This document shows positions 1-5,791 of a DNA stretch of 14,331 nucleotides, one piece after another. The number at the start of each line of letters is the position of its first letter. Position 1 is the stretch's first letter. The position numbers were made by a program, and so were the translations under genes. The notes beneath the pieces are model-generated. The model saw only the letters and a program-made list of their open reading frames with translations, was not told the DNA's origin and did not search any database. This DNA is from Bacteroidales bacterium (lineage in GTDB: Bacteria; Bacteroidota; Bacteroidia; Bacteroidales; Muribaculaceae), in assembly GCA_900752535.1 (NCBI GenBank), contig CAADVV010000026.1:1-14331 (forward strand). Direction: 5' to 3'.

Positions 1-1
1 G

Positions 2-295
2 TTGGCGGCTTTGCCGCCCGACTGGACCAAATCACAGAAGATGAGGGCACTGAAGACCGACCCATATCTCAATGCCCTTCAGGTGAAATATGCCTATGCG
101 GTGACGTGCCATAAATCGCAGGGCGGTCAGTGGGAGAACGTGATGGTCGACATGAGTGGACTGACGATGCCGGCCGATGACCCTGACGAGGCCGAGGCGG
201 CCATGCTGACCATGTATCGCTGGCTCTACACCTCGTTCACGCGAGCCACGCGCCGTCTCTATCTCATCAATCCGCCCGAGGAGAGTCTGCGTTAG
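2..295 (+). CDS. Superfamily 1 (UvrD/RecD-like) DNA helicase, C-terminal fragment
   Basis: This is the last 97 residues of a helicase whose N-terminal part, including the Walker A and B motifs, lies left of the window. The frame is open at the edge, so the apparent start is only where the window begins. The segment AYAVTCHKSQGGQW matches the UvrD_C_2 region (the T-x-H-K-x-Q-G-x signature, helicase motif V), and WLYTSFTRATRRLYL matches motif VI, whose arginine senses the ATP gamma-phosphate. In many Bacteroidales this C-terminus belongs to an AAA/RecD-like ATP-dependent helicase of about 450-480 residues; that is family knowledge, since only the end is visible here. It should act on DNA in the cytoplasm, probably in repair or recombination. 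The stop codon is 8 bases from the stop of the facing TatD gene. Confidence 0.85.
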   Translation: MAALPPDWTKSQKMRALKTDPYLNALQVKYAYAVTCHKSQGGQWENVMVDMSGLTMPADDPDEAEAAMLTMYRWLYTSFTRATRRLYLINPPEESLR

Positions 296-303
296 ACCGT
301 CTG

Positions 304-846
304 TCAGACGCCGACCGCGCGGCGTATCTCGTCGATTGAGAGCGGCGATTCGTCGGTCTCGGTGTAGAGGCGTCCGTCGGGAATGATGGTCCGCGTTGCG
401 TGGTTGAATTTTTCACCAAGGGAGATGTCAAAACCTTCGCGTAGCAGTTGTTGCGCAAGCTCCGGTTTGCCGCGGAAGCCGTGGATTATCCAGGGCGTTG
501 TCGGCCGCAGGCGGCGTCTGACAGCGATAAGCTCGGGCCACGCTTTGACGCAGTGGATTATCAGAGGTTTGCCAAGCTCCTCGGCCAGCCGGGCCTGACT
601 GACGAATACGGGTGTCTGGACATCAATAGAGGGGCCGCGCAGCTTATCGAGTCCCGCCTCGCCGATTGCATAGGCGCGAGGCGCAATGCGTCTGAGAGCG
701 TCCAGGTCGGCGCGGTCGGCGTGCCACGGGTGTATTCCGGCTGAGAAAACCGGTGCGGCGGGGAGAGGAGCGCCGTAAGTCGGGTCATAGTTGACCACGC
801 GGCGCGGGTCGGTGGTGTCGGCGTGGGTGTGGATGTCGAGAATCAT
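304..846 (-). CDS. TatD-family metal-dependent hydrolase, short form
   Basis: The protein has 180 residues and a TIM-barrel amidohydrolase layout. Visible metal or catalytic positions are H6 and H8 (HTH), E63 (GEAGLD), H98 (IIHC), H122 (HGF) and D165 (TDESP), in the TatD order. GIHPWH at 38-42 is also typical. Classical TatD DNases have about 260 residues; this belongs to the shorter form common in Bacteroidales. TatD relatives are Mg-dependent 3'-5' exonucleases or related phosphoesterases, but the substrate of this short branch is not settled. The ATG overlaps the yidD stop as ATGA, which suggests translational coupling at the end of the hemD-rnpA-yidD cluster. It is the last gene of that cluster and converges on the helicase gene. 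Confidence 0.9.
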   Translation of the reverse strand: MILDIHTHADTTDPRRVVNYDPTYGAPLPAAPVFSAGIHPWHADRADLDALRRIAPRAYAIGEAGLDKLRGPSIDVQTPVFVSQARLAEELGKPLIIHCVKAWPELIAVRRRLRPTTPWIIHGFRGKPELAQQLLREGFDISLGEKFNHATRTIIPDGRLYTETDESPLSIDEIRRAVGV

Positions 847-1079
847 GGCACAGGGTCATAGCCCGAGCCTCCCCACGGATGGCAGCGGAGTATGCGTTTG
901 AGGGCGAGCCAGCCGCCGCGCAGAATGCCGTGCTTCATGACGGCCTCGACGGCATACTGGCTGCAGGTAGGCACATAACGGCATGCCGGAGGCAGCATCG
1001 GCGAGATGCAGGCCCGGTAGAAGTAGACGGGCAGCAGAAAGATATGGCGCACGAGGCGCCTAAGACTGAGGCTCGCCAT
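843..1079 (-). CDS. yidD: YidD, membrane protein insertion efficiency factor
   Basis: At 78 residues this is full length for YidD. The family core is clear: FYRACISPMLPPACRYVPTC followed by SQYAVEAVMKHG, then GGWLALKRILRCHPWG and the terminal GYDPVP. The cysteines C33 and C39 (CRYVPTC) and C66 (RCHP) are in the usual places. YidD is a small amphipathic protein on the inner face of the cytoplasmic membrane that assists Sec/YidC-dependent insertion of membrane proteins. The gene begins inside the 3' end of rnpA (20-base overlap, different frame) and its stop overlaps the ATG of the TatD gene. The rnpA-yidD pairing is conserved across bacteria, although the usual neighbours rpmH and yidC are absent here, as is common in Bacteroidetes. 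Confidence 0.95.
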   Translation of the reverse strand: MASLSLRRLVRHIFLLPVYFYRACISPMLPPACRYVPTCSQYAVEAVMKHGILRGGWLALKRILRCHPWGGSGYDPVP

Positions 1080-1446
1080 TGATGCGGGAGAGGAGGCGGC
1101 GCATGGCGCGCTCGATGTCGGCGTAGGGTTTGGGGGTGTCGGCCACCCATATCAGGGCAATGTCCGTGCGGGCCGTGCGGTCGAGCAGGTCGCGGTTGAG
1201 ACGGTAGGCTTCGCGCACACGACGACGCAACGCCACGCGGTCGACGGCGTGGCGCATACGCTTTTTGGGTATCACGATGAGAAACTGCGGACAATCGGCC
1301 CGGCGCCCGGGGTTGGAGCGCCACACGGCGCGCAGGGGATAGGCCAGGGCGTGGCGGGTCTTGGCGGCGGCGGAGCGGTCAAAGAGGGCTTCGATGGCCG
1401 TTGCGCTGCATAGCTTCTCTTTTTTGTAAAGCCGCAGCCCTTTCAT
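1060..1446 (-). CDS. rnpA: RnpA, protein subunit of ribonuclease P
   Basis: This 128-residue basic protein binds the RNase P RNA and helps it recognise the 5' leader of precursor tRNAs. The N-terminus (LYKKEKLCS near residues 6-14) and the central IVIPKKRMRHAVDR lead into the RNR region at 70-82, RVALRRRVREAYR. The canonical motif is R-N-R-x-K-R-x-x-R-E. Here the Asn position is Val71, the following Arg is Ala72, and the Lys is Arg74, while R70, R75, R78 and E79 remain. The length is normal. The start is an ATG 34 bases after the hemD stop, and the 3' end overlaps yidD by 20 bases. Identity is secure from both sequence and neighbourhood. Confidence 0.95.
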   Translation of the reverse strand: MKGLRLYKKEKLCSATAIEALFDRSAAAKTRHALAYPLRAVWRSNPGRRADCPQFLIVIPKKRMRHAVDRVALRRRVREAYRLNRDLLDRTARTDIALIWVADTPKPYADIERAMRRLLSRINGEPQS

Positions 1447-1480
1447 GTCGAGGCAGTTTGGTGGTGGAGCGCGTGAGAGG

Positions 1481-2221
1481 TCAGTTGGCCGTCTTGAGAT
1501 AGTCGTCGAGAGCGGCGGTCATCGAGGCGAATTTGACCGAGGGAGCTTCGAGGTCGAGACGAAGGCCGGCGTCGCGGACAGCCTTGGCGGTGGTGGCGCC
1601 GAAACATCCGATGCGGGTGTCGCCCTGCTCGAATTCGGGGAAGTTCTTCTTAAGCGCCTGTATGCCCTGGGGGCTGAAAAACAGGAGCATGTCGTAGTCA
1701 AACGGCTCGTCAGGCGCAAAGTCGTTGGAAACAGTGCGATACATGACCGCCTTCTTATAGTCGATTTTAGCCTTGTCGAGCAGGTCGGAGTCGTCTTTGT
1801 GGACGTCGCTCACCGCAAACAGGAACTTCTCTTTGGAGTGTTTCTGGATAAACGGCATCAGGTCAGCGAGTTTGCCGGTTGTGCCGTGGAAAATCTTGCG
1901 TTTGCGATATACGATGTATTTCTGGAGATAAAGCGCGATGGACTCGGTGGTGCAGAAATATTTCTGAGTGTCAGGGATGTTGATTCTCATCTCCTCGCAT
2001 AGACGGAAGAAATGGTCTACGGCTCCGCGGGCTGTGAAAATAATGGCTGTGAAGTCGCTGATGTTGATTTTCTGCTGACGGAATTCCTTTGACGTGAGTC
2101 CCTCCACTTTGATGAAAGGACGGAACAGAATGTCTACACCATATTTTTGTGCGATATCATAATATGGCGATTTTTCTGATGTGGGCTTGGGTTGCGAAAC
2201 CAACACTTTTTTAACTTTCAC
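1481..2221 (-). CDS. hemD: Uroporphyrinogen-III synthase (HemD)
   Basis: HemD cyclises hydroxymethylbilane, with inversion of ring D, to give uroporphyrinogen III, the precursor of heme, siroheme and corrinoids. The sequence has the Bacteroidales form of the family: KKVLVSQPKPTSEKSPYYDI at the N-terminus, RPFIKVEGL, then FTAIIFTARGAVDHFF and LLFFSPQGIQALKKNFPEF. I start it at the GTG at 2221 (246 residues) because homologs as I remember them begin M-K-I-K-K-V-L-V-S-Q-P-K-P. A TTG at 2257 would add 12 residues, and there is no ATG nearby. The frame is open right back to the DUF4271 stop codon. A promoter-like element lies upstream at 2325-2332. The 5' third of the gene is visibly richer in A and T than its neighbours. 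Confidence 0.88.
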   Translation of the reverse strand: MKVKKVLVSQPKPTSEKSPYYDIAQKYGVDILFRPFIKVEGLTSKEFRQQKINISDFTAIIFTARGAVDHFFRLCEEMRINIPDTQKYFCTTESIALYLQKYIVYRKRKIFHGTTGKLADLMPFIQKHSKEKFLFAVSDVHKDDSDLLDKAKIDYKKAVMYRTVSNDFAPDEPFDYDMLLFFSPQGIQALKKNFPEFEQGDTRIGCFGATTAKAVRDAGLRLDLEAPSVKFASMTAALDDYLKTAN

Positions 2222-2266
2222 TGCGGCAGTTGTTTTTGATTGGTAGGTGGAGATCAATATCTGTGT

Positions 2267-3100
2267 TTATGTGGATGAGAGGGCGCCCTTGATGATAAAT
2301 AAAAACGGCGCTATTTCGAGGGTGCAAAGGTACAAAATAAAATAGACCAGTGAAAACAAGTTTTCGTAAAAAAGCCTAAATCCTTTATATATGAAGATGA
2401 TGCGTGCCACAACATAGAGCGACGCACCCACCCAGGCCATCGCTGCGGCGGCTCCGGGATTGAAGAGCGCTATCAGTGCTGGCACAACCAATGCCAGCCC
2501 GAGAAGCGACTGCGAGGCGTTGAATCCGCGCAGCCAGTGGGCTGTGGCTTCGACTGTGGTAAATGCATAGCCGACGGTGGTGTAGGCCGTGAGGCCGAAG
2601 ATGTAGAAGCCCGCCGCGACGCCTATGGCTGTCAGCAGTCCGCCGAGTACAGTGGTTCCGGCTGTGAATCCTGCGGCAGAGAGGGTCGAGAAAACGAGTA
2701 TGCCCTCGCAGACACAGGCCAGGGTTATGAGCGACATGGTTATGCGCGTCTCGGAGACCGTGTGGTCTGTATTTGAGTTGAGGCGCCGGCGCGTATCCCA
2801 GAGGTCTTGTGTGAAGGTTTTCAGAAAGGTGGAGTAGTGGCGGAAGTTGAGTGACAGCAGCAGAAATGTGCCTATGACGACAGCCATGACGCCCGAGTCG
2901 TAGCCGGGCAGCAGATTGCGTGGTTGCGGTTCGAGACCGCGCGTATAGGCCACCAGCGTCGTGCCCCGCTCCGCGCCCGTGGCTACGGGCGCGTCTGACT
3001 CGTGGCTGACGCGCGGCGCCCACGGCAGCGGCGCTGTCGCCGTTGTGTCGGGCAACGCTGTCAGTGAGTCGGTGGCGGTTATGACGGAGTCTGCGGGCAT
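2267..3100 (-). CDS. DUF4271 integral membrane protein
   Basis: The protein has 277 residues. It begins with about 65 residues rich in Thr, Ala, Pro and Ser, probably outside the membrane, and then has about six hydrophobic segments (roughly 68-88, 122-147, 152-178, 195-218, 222-242 and 250-270). The C-terminal IYKGFRLFYEN followed by YFILYLCTLEIAP is the signature I associate with DUF4271, a Bacteroidetes-specific family of unknown function usually encoded just upstream of hemD. The order here is the same, with 19 bases to the LOG gene upstream and hemD immediately downstream. Location is most likely the cytoplasmic membrane. Because of its neighbours a role linked to heme is sometimes guessed, but nothing in the sequence shows it. 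Confidence 0.85.
   Translation of the reverse strand: MPADSVITATDSLTALPDTTATAPLPWAPRVSHESDAPVATGAERGTTLVAYTRGLEPQPRNLLPGYDSGVMAVVIGTFLLLSLNFRHYSTFLKTFTQDLWDTRRRLNSNTDHTVSETRITMSLITLACVCEGILVFSTLSAAGFTAGTTVLGGLLTAIGVAAGFYIFGLTAYTTVGYAFTTVEATAHWLRGFNASQSLLGLALVVPALIALFNPGAAAAMAWVGASLYVVARIIFIYKGFRLFYENLFSLVYFILYLCTLEIAPFLFIIKGALSST
2325..2332 (-). promoter_or_regulatory. Candidate -7 promoter element upstream of hemD
   Basis: On the minus strand this reads TACCTTTG, an exact match to the Bacteroidetes -7 consensus TAnnTTTG, and it is followed by CACCC. A TTG at 2357-2359 lies 24 bases upstream, slightly further than the usual 19-21. The element lies inside the DUF4271 coding region, where the same bases encode the Tyr-Leu-Cys-Thr of its C-terminal signature, so the match could be a by-product of protein conservation. 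If used, it would give hemD-rnpA-yidD-tatD a transcript starting roughly 100 bases before the hemD GTG. Confidence 0.35.
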
Positions 3101-3119
3101 TGGCGTAGGGGTGACCGGT

Positions 3120-3704
3120 TCAGCCGGCTGTCTGTGAGAAACTGTCGGGAGCTTCGGCGCCGCTCTGTCCGAGAGCCGCAGCCACGGCCTGAGCGGGAGT
3201 GTCGGCTACGGTCCAGAGCTGACAGTGGTCGGGATTCATGAACCGCTGCTCGACTGAGCGCTCAAGCATCGCGATGAGCGGGTCGAAATAGCCGAGCGTA
3301 TTGAGTATGACGACGTTGCCTTTCCAGAGATTGAGCTTGCGCCAGGTGATGGCTTCGATGAGCTCGTCAAAGGTGCCGACTCCGCCGGGTGTGGCGATGA
3401 CGGCGTCGGAGTTTGCCAGCATCCACTCTTTGCGCGAGTGCATGCCGTCGGTCACCACCTTGCGGGTCAGTGCGGGGTTGTCCCATCCGCGCTCGTCCAT
3501 GAAACGGGGCAGGACACCGATGATTTCGCCCCCTTCGGCAGCGGCGCCCTCGATAGCGGCACCCATCAGTCCGTAGCGGCCTCCGCCGCAGATGAGCGTC
3601 AGTCCGGCGCGGGCAAGCAGGCTTCCGGCCTCGCGTCCCGCGTCGCAATATCGCGGGTCGATGTCGGCGCTTGAGGCGCCGTAGATTGTAACAGCTTTTT
3701 TCAC
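3120..3704 (-). CDS. LOG-family (TIGR00730) nucleotide 5'-monophosphate phosphoribohydrolase
   Basis: LOG proteins remove the ribose 5-phosphate from nucleoside monophosphates, releasing the free base; the plant LONELY GUY enzyme uses cytokinin nucleotides, while most bacterial members probably act on AMP-like substrates. The Rossmann-like fold shows GGGRYGLMG (40-48) and the active-site motif PGGVGTFDE (106-114), with MHSRK at 88-92. I start at the GTG at 3704, which gives 194 residues beginning MKKAVTIYGASSAD, the usual family length and beginning. An in-frame ATG at 3734 and a TTG at 3758 would add 10 and 18 residues, but they lie upstream of a promoter-like TACCTTTG, so transcripts from that element would lack them. 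The gene ends 19 bases before DUF4271 and is divergent from the Lrp gene. Confidence 0.88.
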   Translation of the reverse strand: MKKAVTIYGASSADIDPRYCDAGREAGSLLARAGLTLICGGGRYGLMGAAIEGAAAEGGEIIGVLPRFMDERGWDNPALTRKVVTDGMHSRKEWMLANSDAVIATPGGVGTFDELIEAITWRKLNLWKGNVVILNTLGYFDPLIAMLERSVEQRFMNPDHCQLWTVADTPAQAVAAALGQSGAEAPDSFSQTAG

Positions 3705-3709
3705 GGGTG

Positions 3710-3717
3710 CAAAGGTA
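3710..3717 (-). promoter_or_regulatory. Candidate -7 element for the LOG gene
   Basis: The minus strand reads TACCTTTG, a perfect TAnnTTTG match, followed by CACCC and then GTG at 3704. The 13 bases TACCTTTGCACCC are identical to those upstream of hemD. No convincing TTG lies about 20 bases upstream, which lowers confidence. If the element is active, the transcript would begin almost at the GTG codon and be leaderless or nearly so. Confidence 0.35.
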
Positions 3718-3806
3718 GCGATTTTATGTGACATGACTCTGCTATAAATCTTAAGCAAAACACGTTGTTAGCCTTTCGGATTGGTGACGAATTATATTAT
3801 TTTGTG

Positions 3807-3838
3807 GCAACTATAAATATTTTCAGAATTTTTGTTGC
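3807..3838. repeat. Short inverted repeat next to the lrp promoter
   Basis: GCAAC at 3807-3811 is matched by GTTGC at 3834-3838 across a 22-base AT-rich spacer, and the right arm covers the TTG of the promoter. Lrp/AsnC proteins often bind AT-rich, weakly symmetric sites and control their own gene, so this could be an operator. The arms are only five bases long, and chance is a real alternative. Confidence 0.2.
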
Positions 3839-3865
3839 ATATTAACATTAAAAGGATTAGTTTTG
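3835..3865 (+). promoter_or_regulatory. Bacteroidetes-type promoter for the Lrp gene
   Basis: TTG at 3835-3837 is followed after 20 bases by TAGTTTTG at 3858-3865, which fits the TTG-N19-21-TAnnTTTG pattern read by the primary sigma factor of this phylum. Transcription should begin near 3870, leaving an AT-rich leader of about 37 bases before the ATG at 3907. This is the best promoter in the window. Confidence 0.65.
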
Positions 3866-3906
3866 CAAAATATCTTAATATCCTGTTTTGTAATAAACCT
3901 TGTCTA

Positions 3907-4368
3907 ATGGAAAAAATTGACAACCTTGACCGGAAGATACTACAGATCATAATGCGTAATGCACGGATACCTTCGAAGGACGTTGCAGCTGTCTGCGGCG
4001 TATCGAGAGCAGCCATACATCAGCGTATACAGAGACTCGTCGACATGGGCGTCATCACAGGCTCGGGCTACACGGTCAACCCCAAGGAGCTTGGTTATCG
4101 CACGTGCACGTATATCGGCGTCAACCTTGAGCGTGGCGCCATGTACCGCAATGTCGTGCCCGAACTCGAAAAGATTCCCGAAGTGGTCGAGTGTCATTTC
4201 ACCACGGGTCAGTATACCATGCTGATTAAGCTTGTGGCACGCGACAACGAGCACCTGATGGAGCTCCTCAACGACCATATTCAGAACATCCCCGGCGTCA
4301 CCGGAACGGAGACGCTCATTTCTCTTGAGGAGTCGATTCACCGCACTCTGCCGATCTATCACAAGTAA
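3907..4368 (+). CDS. Lrp/AsnC-family transcriptional regulator
   Basis: This 153-residue protein has an N-terminal winged helix-turn-helix (about 4-50: DNLDRKIL, NARIPSKDVA, then the recognition helix VSRAAIHQRIQRL) and a C-terminal RAM/ACT-like ligand-binding domain (about 65-145, with GQYTMLIKL and ETLISLE). Lrp-type regulators assemble into dimers and higher oligomers, respond to amino acids such as leucine, and act locally or globally. The close match to the Bacteroides form (KIDxLDRKIL and VECHFTTGxYTML, as I recall them) makes the family secure; the ligand is unknown. I start at the ATG at 3907 rather than further upstream because of the promoter at 3835-3865. It is the only complete plus-strand gene in the window, and its last 53 bases overlap the 3' end of xerD on the other strand. 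Confidence 0.93.
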   Translation: MEKIDNLDRKILQIIMRNARIPSKDVAAVCGVSRAAIHQRIQRLVDMGVITGSGYTVNPKELGYRTCTYIGVNLERGAMYRNVVPELEKIPEVVECHFTTGQYTMLIKLVARDNEHLMELLNDHIQNIPGVTGTETLISLEESIHRTLPIYHK

Positions 4369-5275
4369 TCGCGGCCCGCGGATGAAACTGCATGATTTGG
4401 TCGCGCAGACGGCGACGGTCGACGTGCAGGTAGATTTCGGTGGTAGCTATCGACTCGTGTCCGAGCATCTGCTGTATGGCGCGCAGATTGGCGCCCCCTT
4501 CGAGCAGATGGGTGGCAAACGAGTGGCGCAGGGTGTGAGGTGAGACAGTGCGGCGTATGCCGGCGCCCTCGGCCAGTCGCTTGACAATATAGAATATCAT
4601 CACACGCGTCAGGCGGCTTCCGCGATTGTTGAGAAACACGATGTTTTCCTCGCCCGGTTTTACAGGGGCCTCGCCGCGCCGGCCTCCGATGTATGCTCTG
4701 ATGAGTTCGGCGGCTACTGGTGAAAGCGGCACAAGCCTCTGCTTCGAGCCTTTGCCCTCGACCATGAGATACATCTCGTCGAGGTAGACGTGTGAAATCT
4801 CGAGGTTGACAAGTTCGCTGACGCGCAGCCCGCAACCATAGAGAGTTTCCATGATTGCACGGTTGCGCTCGCCTTCAGGCGTCGCCAGGTCAATCGAGCC
4901 TATCATGGCGTCGATTTCTTCAACAGACAGCACTTCGGGCAGCTTTCGCTCTGTCCGCGGCGACTCGAGCAGCAGCGACGGGTCAGTCTCGACATATCCC
5001 TCCATCTTCAGGAAGTGAAAGAATGTGCGGATGCCTGAGAGTATCCGGGCGCGCGAGCGTGCGGCGATGCCCAGGTCGTGGAGGTCGCCCGCAAAGTAGC
5101 GCAGTGTCTCGAGTGTGGTGTCGGCGAGTTTGAGACCCGAATCGTCGAGCCATCCGATCAGTTTGGCCACGTCGTCGCGATAGGCCTCGACGGTGTTGGC
5201 GCTCAGACCGCGTTCGAGGCTGAGATAGGCCGAGAAGGCGTCGGCAACAGCGGCGTTGTCGCGGATTTCGCGCAT
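4316..5275 (-). CDS. xerD: Tyrosine recombinase XerD
   Basis: XerD with its partner XerC resolves chromosome dimers at dif during division. The N-terminal SAM-like core-binding domain (about 10-95) includes YLSLERGLSANTVEAYRDD, and the catalytic domain (about 112-295) carries the full set: R151 (CGLRVSELVNL), K175 (GKGSKQR), H247 and R250 (HTLRHSFATHLLEGG), H273 (LGHESIATT) and the nucleophile Y282 (IYLHV). HVDRRRLRDQIMQFHPR is where XerD proteins usually end; the 19 residues after it (301-319) look non-conserved and are encoded where the gene overlaps the Lrp gene. The ATG overlaps the upstream stop as TGATG, implying coupling to the GHGVHSP gene. Assignment as XerD rather than XerC or an integrase rests on overall resemblance and a housekeeping context. 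Confidence 0.9.
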   Translation of the reverse strand: MREIRDNAAVADAFSAYLSLERGLSANTVEAYRDDVAKLIGWLDDSGLKLADTTLETLRYFAGDLHDLGIAARSRARILSGIRTFFHFLKMEGYVETDPSLLLESPRTERKLPEVLSVEEIDAMIGSIDLATPEGERNRAIMETLYGCGLRVSELVNLEISHVYLDEMYLMVEGKGSKQRLVPLSPVAAELIRAYIGGRRGEAPVKPGEENIVFLNNRGSRLTRVMIFYIVKRLAEGAGIRRTVSPHTLRHSFATHLLEGGANLRAIQQMLGHESIATTEIYLHVDRRRLRDQIMQFHPRAAITCDRSAECGESTPQEK

Positions 5276-5769
5276 CAGCGGAAGTTTAGGGTGTAGCGGG
5301 CAGACGGGAGGTTACGGCGCAGCAGCAGATAGCCCTCACGTCCGTTGGTGAATGTCATTGCTCCCGGCCATGTGGCGGTCAGAGAGTCCCACGCCCTCAT
5401 GTCGAGCACGGCGATGACGGTCAACGCGCCCGAGGGGTCGGCATGGATGACGTCGGTCTTTGGCGAGGCAACGACTATCATGCGTCCGATGTATGCCGCG
5501 GCGTCGGTGGTCAGCGGACCTACTGCCTCGCCGAGGGCTTTGAGCACGACGGGGTCGGGGCTGCCGATGACGAGGACGTCGCGGGCGTCGGCAAAACAGG
5601 CCACACGCACCAGCCGGCGAGCCAGACGTTTCAGACGGTGAGGGACAGTTCCGAGCGTGTCGAAGCAGTAGTAGGCAGAACGTTTGTCGCGCAACGCCGA
5701 TGTTATGAACCCGAAGGCCAGCGGCGAGTGAACGCCGTGGCCCAGTGATGTCCGGTAACGTCTGAGCAT
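5275..5769 (-). CDS. Short GHGVHSP-family protein, possibly a reduced SAM methyltransferase
   Basis: The N-terminus MLRRYRTSLGHGVHSPLAF carries the GHG-V/I-HSP signature found in a Bacteroidetes group annotated as class I SAM-dependent methyltransferase-like proteins. Those I recall have about 200-250 residues and a glycine-rich SAM-binding loop. This one has 164, and the stretch VLVIGSPDPVVLKALGEAV (about 66-84) may be what is left of the Rossmann start; no G-x-G-x-G loop is seen. The C-terminus (LLLRRNLPSARYTLNF) resembles the end of the longer proteins. I chose the ATG at 5769 because GGAGGAG lies 8 bases before it; an ATG at 5775 is also possible. It sits 16-22 bases after yfhO and its stop overlaps the xerD start. 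Function is unknown, and enzymatic activity may be lost. Confidence 0.6.
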   Translation of the reverse strand: MLRRYRTSLGHGVHSPLAFGFITSALRDKRSAYYCFDTLGTVPHRLKRLARRLVRVACFADARDVLVIGSPDPVVLKALGEAVGPLTTDAAAYIGRMIVVASPKTDVIHADPSGALTVIAVLDMRAWDSLTATWPGAMTFTNGREGYLLLRRNLPSARYTLNFR

Positions 5770-5777
5770 CGCCATCG

Positions 5778-5787
5778 CTCCTCCCCC
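5778..5787 (-). promoter_or_regulatory. Purine-rich Shine-Dalgarno-like sequence
   Basis: The minus strand reads GGGGGAGGAG, ending 8 bases before the ATG at 5769 and only 2 before the ATG at 5775. That spacing favours 5769 as the start of the GHGVHSP gene. Bacteroidetes generally make little use of Shine-Dalgarno pairing, so this is suggestive only, but it is the strongest such match at a gene start here. Confidence 0.35.
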
Positions 5788-5791
5788 TTTG

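Noticed and set aside
298..310. Perfect palindrome CGTCTGTCAGACG between the convergent helicase and TatD genes, as a two-way terminator.
   Set aside because: The centre leaves a one-base loop, so the real stem would be about four pairs, and no T tract follows on either strand.
1445..2002. Long plus-strand open frame opposite hemD (185 codons).
   Set aside because: It is antisense to a secure hemD gene, has no recognisable family and looks like the usual by-product of third-position GC bias.
4370..4380. GC palindrome CGCGGCCCGCG just after the Lrp stop, as a terminator.
   Set aside because: It lies inside xerD codons (Arg-Ala-Ala), has no usable loop and no T tract.
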